From NCBI RefSeq assembly GCF_020217005.1, contig NZ_JAIWOI010000055.1, positions 1 through 10,000 of the forward strand: DNA of 10,000 nucleotides, in the 5' to 3' direction. Of the stretch, positions 1 to 6,738 are shown piece after piece. The translations under genes and the position numbers were made by a program. Every line of letters begins with the position of its first letter. The first letter of the stretch is position 1. This stretch comes from Rheinheimera sp. Lineage in GTDB: Bacteria > Pseudomonadota > Gammaproteobacteria > Enterobacterales > Alteromonadaceae. The notes under the pieces are model-generated. The model searched no databases. It was not told the DNA's origin and worked only from the letters and a program-made list of their open reading frames with translations.

Positions 1-272
1 AGTTCTGTATAGTCCTCCTGCTTGAGGGGGCTGCTTTATTGACGGCGCATCGTCGTCACTGTTGTTTTGGCAGTACCCGCTGGCATTAGCTCACTGCATC
101 TGACTTCCATCCCATTGCAGATGGTACTACTATGGTGCCGGGGGCGGGTTTGCTGCAACTCCAGTTCGTTTGGGGTCTTTCGTTGTGGCTGATTTCAGCG
201 AAATTAAGCTAGAATAGCGACCAATTCAGCAACTCATGAAAAGAAGTTGCGCTTATGACAAGGGTATTCTGA
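1..272. other. Non-coding leader with short potential hairpins
   Basis: No convincing gene is visible on either strand. Three short stem-loops sit in a row on the plus strand. The first pairs GCAGT (70-74) with ACTGC (93-97), with an inner GCT/AGC. The second pairs CATCTG (97-102) with CAGATG (118-123). The third pairs GGTAC with GTGCC and spans about 124-140, with one G-T pair. A further small stem, GCAACT (229-234) with AGTTGC (245-250), lies just before the first gene. On the minus strand an AGGAGG-type ribosome binding site points out of the left edge (complement of 15-20). A divergent gene may therefore start just outside the window. No known RNA family was recognised. Confidence 0.35.
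183..215 (+). promoter_or_regulatory. Weak candidate promoter of the FabH-like gene
   Basis: TAGAAT at 210-215 matches the sigma-70 -10 box at five of six positions. The best upstream partner is TTGTGG at 183-188, but the spacer would be 21 nt, which is too long. The -35 element is therefore doubtful. The -10 lies about 57 nt before the start codon. Confidence 0.25.
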
Positions 273-1391
273 ATGAAAAATGTGCTGATCAGCGGCTCAG
301 GCCTGTTTACACCCAATGAAACTGTGACCAATGAAGAGTTAGTGGCCAGTTTTAATCAGTATGTCGATTTATTTAACGAGCAATATGCTGATGACATCGC
401 TGCGGGGGAATTGGCTGCTCTTGAGTATTCCAGCTGCGAATTTATCGAAAAAGCCTCAGGCATAAAATCTCGCCATGTGCTGCACAAAGAAGGTATTTTA
501 GACCCAGCTATCATGATGCCCGTATTCGCTAAACGTGGTGAAGACGAACATCCTGAAATGGTCGAAATGGCGATTGTCGCCGCGCAGGAAGCTATGGCCC
601 AGGCTGGAAAAACAGCTCGTGACATTGACCTGATTATCTGCGCTGCTTCCAATATGCAGCGACCTTATCCGGCCTTATCTATCGAGTTGCAGCAAGCATT
701 AGGTGCTGCAGGTTATGCGTTTGATATGAACGTCGCTTGCTCTTCCGCCACTTTTGCTATCAGTAATGCGGTGAATGCCATCCGTGGGGGCATGGCCAGA
801 GTAGTGTTGGTGGTTAATCCTGAATTTGCCTCACCTCAGGTGAATTACACCAGTCGTGATAGCCATTTTATTTTTGGTGACGTTTGTACTGCCACTATTA
901 TCGAAGCAGAGGAGACGGCCACAGCTGACAATGCTTACCGAATTTTAGGGATGAGCTTAAAAACCGAATTCTCTAATAATATTCGTTGCGATGTAGGCTA
1001 CACCGAACATTGTCATCCACAAACCGATCCTGAAGCTCCATTTTTTAAGCAGCAGGGCCGTAAGGTGTTTAAAGAATTGCTGCCTATAGTTGCTGATGTG
1101 ATTTTAAATGAAATGCAACGTCTGGCTGTTGCGCCGGATGATTTAAAACGTTTATGGCTGCATCAGGCCAATATCAATATGAACTTGTTTGCTGCAAAAA
1201 AAATCTTAGGCAGAGATCCTCTACCGGAAGAGGCTCCTTTGGTACTAGATACCTATGCCAACACTGCATCAGCGGGGTCTATTATTGCCTTTCATAAAAA
1301 CAAAGAAGGCATTGCATCAGGTGAAAAAGCTATTTTATGTTCCTTTGGTGCAGGTTATTCAGTAGGTTGTCTGGTGCTGGAAAAACGCTAA
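273..1391 (+). CDS. Beta-ketoacyl-ACP synthase III, long FabH-like form
   Basis: A 372-residue thiolase-fold condensing enzyme. Enzymes of this type join an acyl-CoA or acyl-thioester to malonyl-ACP in the cytoplasm. The FabH catalytic triad is visible: Cys156 in NVACSSATF, His297 in WLHQANIN and Asn330 in YANTASAG. The C-terminal glycine motif SFGAGYSVG (about 357-365) is also present. It is longer than the roughly 317 residues of housekeeping FabH. Much of the extra length lies around residues 25-60, before the conserved EKASGIKSR segment. From memory this architecture resembles Pseudomonas aeruginosa PA3286, a FabH-like protein that diverts octanoyl-CoA from beta-oxidation into fatty-acid synthesis; that substrate is only inferred here. 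AAGGG at 260-264, 8 nt before the ATG, supports the start. No plsX, fabD or other fab gene is adjacent, so it is probably not the housekeeping FabH. Class confidence is high; exact role is uncertain. Confidence 0.9.
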   Translation: MKNVLISGSGLFTPNETVTNEELVASFNQYVDLFNEQYADDIAAGELAALEYSSCEFIEKASGIKSRHVLHKEGILDPAIMMPVFAKRGEDEHPEMVEMAIVAAQEAMAQAGKTARDIDLIICAASNMQRPYPALSIELQQALGAAGYAFDMNVACSSATFAISNAVNAIRGGMARVVLVVNPEFASPQVNYTSRDSHFIFGDVCTATIIEAEETATADNAYRILGMSLKTEFSNNIRCDVGYTEHCHPQTDPEAPFFKQQGRKVFKELLPIVADVILNEMQRLAVAPDDLKRLWLHQANINMNLFAAKKILGRDPLPEEAPLVLDTYANTASAGSIIAFHKNKEGIASGEKAILCSFGAGYSVGCLVLEKR

Positions 1392-1401
1392 AAAAATGAA
1401 G

Positions 1402-1449
1402 TGGAGCCGGGTCAGAGAAGGTAGCTAACACTCTGACCTGACTCCATTT
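1402..1449. terminator. Bidirectional hairpin between convergent genes (REP-like)
   Basis: TGGAG (1402-1406) pairs with CTCCA (1442-1446), and GGTCAGAG (1410-1417) pairs with CTCTGACC (1431-1438). A 3-by-3 internal loop separates the two helices and the terminal loop is 13 nt. A run of six or more A precedes the stem and TTT follows it. It lies just after the FabH-like stop codon and just after the stop of the minus-strand gene at 1456. It could end transcription from both sides. The GGTCAGA core also occurs in the hairpin at 6667-6724. Confidence 0.65.
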
Positions 1450-1455
1450 GTATAG

Positions 1456-1764
1456 TTACAACTGTACTACTGAATTTTGCTCATAGCTGACCTGGGTAGG
1501 CGCATAAGCATCGGCCTCGTCGTCGTTTAGCCAGGTTTGACCATCCACTACATATCTGAATTGGTACTGCTTTTCTTTATCCAGATTTAAACTGGCGGTG
1601 AAGTCGCCTGTTTTGGTCTTTTTCATCAATACTGCTTGCGTGTCCCAGTTATTAAAGTCTCCAGCTAATGCCACAGTCTGGGCTTGCGGAAACTGATGAC
1701 CTGCAAAAGTAAAAGTTACTTTGCATACTGGTTTGGTTTTTAAATACTGTTTACTGATACTCAT
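1456..1764 (-). CDS. Stand-alone CBM48 / isoamylase N-terminal (glycogen-binding-like) protein
   Basis: A 102-residue protein consisting almost wholly of one early-set beta-sandwich domain. This domain is found at the N-terminus of isoamylases and glycogen-branching enzymes and in the AMPK beta subunit. Signature segments are VALAGDFNNWD (31-41), TGDFTASLNL (52-61) and YQFRYVVDGQTWLNDDEAD (67-85). Trp40, Trp78 and Asn97 lie where AMPK-type domains place carbohydrate-contacting residues. There is no signal peptide and no catalytic domain, so it is a cytoplasmic, non-enzymatic protein. Binding of glycogen or another alpha-glucan is inferred from the fold. GGAAGGAA (complement of 1771-1778), 6 nt before the ATG, is a strong ribosome binding site and fixes the start. 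It is monocistronic and converges on the FabH-like gene. No glycogen-metabolism gene is nearby to explain it. Confidence 0.85.
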   Translation of the reverse strand: MSISKQYLKTKPVCKVTFTFAGHQFPQAQTVALAGDFNNWDTQAVLMKKTKTGDFTASLNLDKEKQYQFRYVVDGQTWLNDDEADAYAPTQVSYEQNSVVQL

Positions 1765-1872
1765 CGCTGCTTCCTTCCTGAATTAGCCCTTTGCATCTGA
1801 AATTGCAGCTTTGTGGACTGTACAACTAGCCCCAGCCATCAAGGGCAACTCCAATGACCTTGGGTATAAATA

Positions 1873-1902
1873 AAACTACACTATATCTCTTTGTGATGAC
1901 AA
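1873..1902 (-). promoter_or_regulatory. Weak candidate promoter of the CBM48-type gene
   Basis: On the minus strand a -35-like TTGTCA (complement of 1897-1902) is followed after 18 nt by TAGTTT (complement of 1873-1878). The -35 matches five of six consensus bases; the -10 is poor. The surrounding DNA is AT-rich. It lies about 110 nt upstream of the start codon at 1764. Confidence 0.25.
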
Positions 1903-2192
1903 TAAAGTGTCTAAAAAACAACCAGGTTGTGGTCTTGTCCACCATAACCAAGCCAGAGCAGTCGCCAAAATAACTTTCTGGAATTTGTATAGAAGAATTT
2001 GCTATTTGGCACTGAAGTTGTAACTAAATATGTCGAAACTTCACATTCCTGCCTTCGTCTTGTCAGCGGTTTACAGGGGTGGATCAGCTGTAAAGCCTTT
2101 GCTGTAAGGCTTTGTCCTGAATAAAAGCACAGGGCTGGAAAAAACAACAGGCTAAACTAAAAGCCAGCAGATAAAAAAGCTAACAACTCCGG

Positions 2193-2219
2193 TTACAGTC
2201 TGGGCCAAACGGACTGTAA
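2193..2219. promoter_or_regulatory. Operator-like palindrome before the efflux operon
   Basis: TTACAGTCTG (2193-2202) pairs with CGGACTGTAA (2210-2219) across 7 nt. The outer 8 bp are perfect and the inner part holds one G-T pair. It ends directly before an ATG at 2221 and 37 nt before the preferred start at 2257. TGTAAG at 2215-2220 could act as a weak -10, in which case the palindrome would overlap the promoter as a repressor operator does. It could instead be a hairpin in the mRNA leader. No regulator gene is adjacent. Confidence 0.4.
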
Positions 2220-2245
2220 GATGACGTTAGATAAACTTGTGACCA

Positions 2246-2250
2246 AAGGA
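2246..2250 (+). promoter_or_regulatory. Ribosome binding site deciding the start of the fusion protein
   Basis: AAGGA sits 6 nt before the ATG at 2257. The upstream in-frame ATG at 2221 has no comparable site; only the weak GGA at 2211-2213, within the palindrome, precedes it. This favours the shorter protein beginning MAGKW. Confidence 0.6.
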
Positions 2251-2256
2251 CTAAAA

Positions 2257-3477
2257 ATGGCAGGTAAGTGGATAAAAGTTGGGGTTCCGATATTGATTGT
2301 GGTGGGCTCTGTAATTTTGGCTTCTGCATTTGTTGCGGGGAAAAAGCCGCCGGAGCAAAAAAAAGAAGAACGGAAAAACCTTTTTGTCGACGTCAAACCT
2401 GTCAGCCGGCAAAACCTCACCTACCAAGTCTGGTCTCAGGGGTCAGTGCAGCCTAAAGTCATTACCAGCCTGACCTCGGAAGTTAATGGTGTCATTGTCA
2501 AAGTGGCGGATAACTTTATTGAAGGTGGTTTTTTCCGCGCTGGCGACTTACTGATTCAGGTAGAACAATACGACTACCTCACCGCAGTGAAACTGGCTGA
2601 AGCCAATCTGGCCAGGGCCCAGGCTTTATTGGAAGAAGAAAAAGCCCGGGGTAAAGTGGCTGCCAAAGAATGGAGTGAATTCAGCGCAGGCCAGGCGCCA
2701 GAGCTGGGTTTGCGTCGTCCTCAGTTAGCTCAGGAGCTTGCTAACGTGCGCTCAGCCGAAGCTGAACTGGAAAATGCCAAGCGTAATCTAATCCGCACTG
2801 AAATCCGTGCTCCTTATGACGGTATAGTGAAATTGAAAAATGCCAATATAGGCCAGTTTATCAGCAGAGGCTTTAACTTAGGCACTATCTATGGCACCGA
2901 TCTGGCTGAAGTAAGACTGCCATTGTCGGATAACGATATTGGCTATTTAAATATGCCGGGTTTAACTCCGTCAGAACAACAACAGCCTGACGTGTTGCTT
3001 TCGGCCGAAGTGGCAGGGCAGCAGTTAAGCTGGAATGCCAAACTGGTGCGTACTGAAGGTATGTTAGACGATGAAAACCGGGTAATTTATGCGGTTGCTG
3101 AAGTGAAGGACCCCTATAGGTTAAAAGATCAAGGTCAACCGCCTCTGCGCTTTGGTCGTTTCGTTAAAGCGCGTATTGATGGAAAAACCGGCGACAACCT
3201 GGTGTTGCTTGAGCGGCACTTATTAAAACCAGACCAAAAAGTACTCACCATCAGTAATGACAACAAATTGCATATCCGTAGCGTAACAGTACAGCGAATG
3301 GATGAAGACTACGCTTATGTCAGTGCGGGTTTAGAACCAGATGAACAGTTGGTTTTAACAGCTATTGCAAACCCTCTGGAGGGGATGGTGTTGCGCACTG
3401 GAGCTGACCCTGTGGTCGATGAGGCGGAAAAGTCCAAAACAGCCATAGCAGCTACTGAACAGGGAGAGAAACGCTAA
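2257..3477 (+). CDS. RND efflux periplasmic adaptor (membrane fusion protein, HlyD/AcrA family)
   Basis: A 406-residue adaptor that should bridge the inner-membrane permease encoded next to it and an outer-membrane channel. Order of parts, numbered from the ATG at 2257: short cytoplasmic start, one hydrophobic anchor (about 5-27), first half of the lipoyl-like domain (about 67-109, with EVNGVIVKV), and a charged helical hairpin (about 109-178). Then follow the second lipoyl half (about 179-214, with RAPYDGIVK), a beta-barrel (about 215-308) and a membrane-proximal domain (about 309-383). No cysteine lipobox follows the anchor, so it is probably held by an uncleaved helix rather than by lipid. 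An alternative start at 2221 would add 12 residues but has a weak ribosome binding site. Its TAA shares one base with the permease ATG, which implies translational coupling. The substrate cannot be read from the sequence. Confidence 0.9.
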   Translation: MAGKWIKVGVPILIVVGSVILASAFVAGKKPPEQKKEERKNLFVDVKPVSRQNLTYQVWSQGSVQPKVITSLTSEVNGVIVKVADNFIEGGFFRAGDLLIQVEQYDYLTAVKLAEANLARAQALLEEEKARGKVAAKEWSEFSAGQAPELGLRRPQLAQELANVRSAEAELENAKRNLIRTEIRAPYDGIVKLKNANIGQFISRGFNLGTIYGTDLAEVRLPLSDNDIGYLNMPGLTPSEQQQPDVLLSAEVAGQQLSWNAKLVRTEGMLDDENRVIYAVAEVKDPYRLKDQGQPPLRFGRFVKARIDGKTGDNLVLLERHLLKPDQKVLTISNDNKLHIRSVTVQRMDEDYAYVSAGLEPDEQLVLTAIANPLEGMVLRTGADPVVDEAEKSKTAIAATEQGEKR

Positions 3478-6400
3478 TGCAGCAGTTGGACCAAACCCAT
3501 AAGGGCTGGTTAGCCTGGTTTGCCCGCAACAGTGTGGCATCAAATCTACTGATGGTTATTTTATTACTGGCGGGGATAGCCAGTATTTTTACCATCAAAA
3601 AACAAACCTTTCCTGAAATTCAGTTGGAGCAGGTCACTATTCGGGTGGCTTATTTGGGAGCTGCACCGCAGGAAGTTGAAGAAGGCATAGTGGATAAAAT
3701 TGAGGAGTCACTGCGCAGTCTCAATGGTATTAAGAAAATCCGTTCTACAGCAGTAGAAGGGATGGGGACTGTAAATGTCGAAATTCAGTCTGGTTATGAC
3801 ATTCAGGAAGTGATGAATGAAATTAAGATGCAGGTGGATTCGATCTCGTCTTTTCCTGAACAAACTGAACGACCTGTTGTGTACAACACCAAGTTTCAAA
3901 GCAATGTCCTGTGGTTGTCTGTCTATGGTGATACCGATCAGCGCGGTTTAAAAGAGTTTGCCAAAGACGTGCGTGATGAGCTGAAAAAACTACCTGGCGT
4001 CAGCAAAGTTGAAGTGGTGGGAGCTTTGGGGTACGAAGTGTCCATCGAAGTTTCAGAATACAAACTACGTGAATACGGTCTGACCTTTAATCAAATAGTG
4101 ACTGCGGTACGTGGTAGTTCAGTGGATTTGCCGGGAGGCTCAATCAAAGCTGATAACGGTAATATTTTATTACGCGCTAAAGGTCAGGCTTACCGCCAGC
4201 AAGACTTTGCTGACATAGTACTGATCAACAGAGCCGATGGAACCCGCTTATTGTTAGGGGATATCGCCCAAATTAAAGACGGTTTCGTTGAAATGGAATC
4301 GTATTCTACCTTTAACGGTAAGCCCTCAGTGTCGATCAAAGTTGATGCCGTGGGCGAGGACAATACCTTAAAGATTGCCGCTGCAGTGAAAGACTATGTA
4401 GTAAAGAAAAAAGCTGACTTACCAGACAGCATGAACATAGACTATTGGGGCGACTCCAGCTACTACCTGCAAGGCCGGTTAGACCTAATGACCGATAATA
4501 TGTTGATGGGGGCATTATTGGTCCTGGTGAGCCTGACGCTGTTCCTGGAGTTCCGTGTTGCCTTCTGGGTAATGGTCGGCATTCCTGTGTGCTTCCTGGG
4601 TACCATAGCTCTGATGCCTTTATCTATGTTTGACGTGTCGATCAATATGATCAGTTTGTTCGGGTTTATCTTGGTTCTGGGCATATTAGTGGATGATGCC
4701 ATCATCATAGGTGAAAGCGCGTACACCGAAATTGAGAAATATGGTAAGTCGGCAGAGACAGTGATCCGCGGTGCTCAGCGCGTTGCTATGCCTGCAACTT
4801 TTGGTGTGATGACCACTATAGCCGCTTTTATACCCATGTTGATGGTTGGAGGACCACAAGGCCCTATTTGGGAATCTATTGCCTGGGTGGTGATTTTATG
4901 TCTGATTTTCTCGATGGTCGAATCCAAGTTTATTTTACCAGCACACTTAATAGCGATGGACAGTAAACCCTGGGATCCGCAACGCAAAGGGCTGTTTTAT
5001 GGCGTGGGCAGAACTTGTAGTAATGGGTTGAAATTTGTCCGGGTTAAAGTGTCATCTGCGACAGACCGTTTCGTATTTGGCCGCTATAAAAAGGCGATCG
5101 AGTGGTGTATCGAATACCGTTATATCACGGCGACCAGCTTTTTCGCCATGATGGTGCTGATGATTGGCTTGATGGCTGGTGGTCATGTGCGCTGGGTGTT
5201 TTTCCCCAATATCCCAAGTGACTTTATCAACGCTAATTTAACCATGATGGAAGGATCATCCGGCAAAGCTACTGTGCAAGCAATGCAGCAATTGGAAGCT
5301 GCGCTGGTAAAAACTAACGAACAGATAGTGGCAAAAGGGGAAGAGGGCTTAATGAAGCACCGCCTGACCTTTACTGAATCTGATACGACTGGTCAATTAG
5401 TGATTGAACTTGAAAAAAGTGAAGGCCGTAACATCGATGCTAATGAATTTGTGCGGTTGTGGCGCGAGCAAATACCGGAAATTGCTGGCATCAAAACTCT
5501 GCAGATCTTCTCTTCAACCAGCGGCGGTGGTGGCGGTGATATTTCTTTCCAGCTAAAAAGCAAAGAACTGGACCAGCTGCGTCTTGCGACTGAGGAACTT
5601 AAAGCTGCAATGTTAGCTTACCAGGGGGTTTATGATATCGAGGACAGTATCAGCGGTGGTAATGACGAAATTGTACTGAAAATTAAACCTCAGGCTGAAG
5701 CTTTGGGTCTTAGTTTGTCGGATTTAGCCACTCAGGTGCGTTATGGCTTTTATGGCGCTGAAGCACAACGTATCCAGCGTGATGGTGAAGAAGTTAAAGT
5801 GATGGTGCGTTATCCAAAAGAAGAGCGCCGCTCAGTGGGCAATCTGGAGAATATGAAAATACGTACAGCGTCAGGTGCTGAAGTACCATTTTCTCAGGTC
5901 GCAGAGTATAAAGCTCAGCCGAGTTATTCCGCCATTAACAGGGTAGACGGTGAACGTTCCGTTACGATAAGTGCTTCGGTGGACAAAGCTTTGGCGGAGC
6001 CTATGAAGATCACCAAAGAGTTGCAGGAAAAGGTTTTGCCGGTATTGGCAGAAAAATACGGCATTGAAACTGCGTTAGAAGGCGCTAGTCTGGAAGAGGC
6101 GGATGCGATGACTGACTTGGCCCTGGGTTTCCTGTTAGCGCTTTTTGTGATTTATGCGCTGCTGGCTATACCGCTGAAATCCTATACTCAGCCACTGATT
6201 ATCATGTCCGTGATCCCTTTTGGCTTAATTGGCGCTATTTTAGGCCATATGTTGCTTGGTTTAAGCGTCAGCATTATGTCTTTGTTTGGGCTGATAGCAC
6301 TTGCTGGCGTTGTAGTAAATGACTCGCTGGTGATGGTGGACTACGTCAATGAATCCCGCCGCAACGGTATGCCGCTGAAAGATGCAGTTGTTGGGGCTGG

Positions 6401-6665
6401 CACCAGACGTTTCAGACCTATTATGCTGACCTCCTTAACTACCTTTTTAGGTTTGGCGCCTATAGTGCTGGAAAAGAGCTTACAAGCGCAAATTGTAGTG
6501 CCTATGGCTGTGTCATTGGCTTATGGTATCTTGTTTGCCACTGTAATTACTTTGATTCTGATCCCGGCTTTGTATGTGATTTTGGATGACTTTCTGGGGT
6601 TGTTCAGAAGTAAAACACCGGAAGACAGCAGCTATCCAATTGACGAGTTACCACTGCAGAAGTGA
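3477..6665 (+). CDS. RND efflux permease (AcrB/HAE-like superfamily)
   Basis: A 1062-residue inner-membrane proton/substrate antiporter of normal RND length. TM1 lies at about 20-40. The first porter region starts with the family motif GAAPQEVEEG (61-70). TM2-TM6 span about 342-490, TM7 about 549-568, the second porter region about 575-875, and TM8-TM12 about 880-1035. The TM4 proton-relay pair Asp406-Asp407 is present in GILVDDAII. In TM10 the aligned segment is GVVVNDSLVMVDYVN. Asn948 stands where AcrB has Lys940, followed by Asp949. This replacement occurs in a branch of RND pumps and does not suggest loss of function. A run of five glycines lies at 683-687. The ATG overlaps the adaptor stop by one base, with AGGGAGAG at 3461-3468 as ribosome binding site. 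No TolC-like gene follows, so the outer-membrane channel must be encoded elsewhere. Multidrug or other small-molecule export is inferred. Confidence 0.93.
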   Translation: MQQLDQTHKGWLAWFARNSVASNLLMVILLLAGIASIFTIKKQTFPEIQLEQVTIRVAYLGAAPQEVEEGIVDKIEESLRSLNGIKKIRSTAVEGMGTVNVEIQSGYDIQEVMNEIKMQVDSISSFPEQTERPVVYNTKFQSNVLWLSVYGDTDQRGLKEFAKDVRDELKKLPGVSKVEVVGALGYEVSIEVSEYKLREYGLTFNQIVTAVRGSSVDLPGGSIKADNGNILLRAKGQAYRQQDFADIVLINRADGTRLLLGDIAQIKDGFVEMESYSTFNGKPSVSIKVDAVGEDNTLKIAAAVKDYVVKKKADLPDSMNIDYWGDSSYYLQGRLDLMTDNMLMGALLVLVSLTLFLEFRVAFWVMVGIPVCFLGTIALMPLSMFDVSINMISLFGFILVLGILVDDAIIIGESAYTEIEKYGKSAETVIRGAQRVAMPATFGVMTTIAAFIPMLMVGGPQGPIWESIAWVVILCLIFSMVESKFILPAHLIAMDSKPWDPQRKGLFYGVGRTCSNGLKFVRVKVSSATDRFVFGRYKKAIEWCIEYRYITATSFFAMMVLMIGLMAGGHVRWVFFPNIPSDFINANLTMMEGSSGKATVQAMQQLEAALVKTNEQIVAKGEEGLMKHRLTFTESDTTGQLVIELEKSEGRNIDANEFVRLWREQIPEIAGIKTLQIFSSTSGGGGGDISFQLKSKELDQLRLATEELKAAMLAYQGVYDIEDSISGGNDEIVLKIKPQAEALGLSLSDLATQVRYGFYGAEAQRIQRDGEEVKVMVRYPKEERRSVGNLENMKIRTASGAEVPFSQVAEYKAQPSYSAINRVDGERSVTISASVDKALAEPMKITKELQEKVLPVLAEKYGIETALEGASLEEADAMTDLALGFLLALFVIYALLAIPLKSYTQPLIIMSVIPFGLIGAILGHMLLGLSVSIMSLFGLIALAGVVVNDSLVMVDYVNESRRNGMPLKDAVVGAGTRRFRPIMLTSLTTFLGLAPIVLEKSLQAQIVVPMAVSLAYGILFATVITLILIPALYVILDDFLGLFRSKTPEDSSYPIDELPLQK

Positions 6666-6666
6666 T

Positions 6667-6724
6667 AAAAATGGGGTCAGATCACATTGGTTACGTGTAA
6701 CTAATGTGATCTGACCCCATTTTT
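6667..6724. terminator. Very long perfect palindrome between convergent genes (bidirectional terminator, REP-like)
   Basis: The left arm (6667-6688) begins AAAAATGGGGTCAGATC. It is an exact 22-nt inverted copy of the right arm (6703-6724), which ends in CCCCATTTTT. The centre continues the pairing with a G-T pair and GTTAC (6690-6694) to GTAAC (6697-6701). The whole 58 nt therefore folds into one stem with a tiny loop. The A-run and T-run at the ends give terminator form on both strands. The element begins 2 nt after the permease stop and ends 14 nt before the sdaA stop. It shares the GGTCAGA core with the hairpin at 1402-1446. Confidence 0.8.
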
Positions 6725-6738
6725 AAAAGAGTATTTAA

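Larger units (their letters stand above)
1765..2256. other. Long intergenic region with divergent promoters and several inverted repeats
   Basis: Nearly 500 bp without a convincing gene, between two divergently transcribed units. Visible structure includes a 13-bp palindrome ACAACC-A-GGTTGT at 1918-1930. There is an inverted repeat TGAAGTT (2013-2019) with AACTTCA (2037-2043) across 17 nt. A perfect 8-bp stem pairs AAAGCCTT (2092-2099) with AAGGCTTT (2106-2113) across a 6-nt loop, with no T-run after it. A strong palindrome at 2193-2219 is listed separately. A 78-codon minus-strand frame at 1911-2147 starts with TTG, lacks a ribosome binding site and was not accepted as a gene. Confidence 0.6.

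Noticed and set aside
76..88. Minus-strand TAATGCCAGCGGG, similar to the 3' core of a TPP riboswitch
   Set aside because: The CTGAGA element and the pairing partner of CCAG are absent, and the stems seen here do not form the TPP fold.
36..110. Minus-strand 24-codon frame that could be a leader peptide of an off-window gene
   Set aside because: No proper ribosome binding site precedes its ATG (the GGG touches the start) and no regulatory codon run is seen. The downstream gene is not visible.
2092..2113. AAAGCCTT/AAGGCTTT hairpin as a terminator
   Set aside because: No T-run follows on either strand and no gene ends nearby, so a terminator role is not supported.
1911..2147. Minus-strand reading frame of 78 codons in the intergenic region
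   Set aside because: It begins with TTG, has no ribosome binding site, spans several inverted repeats and shows no recognisable domain. It is more likely open by chance.
4463..4987. Minus-strand reading frames inside the permease gene
   Set aside because: They are antisense shadows of well-conserved transmembrane coding sequence.
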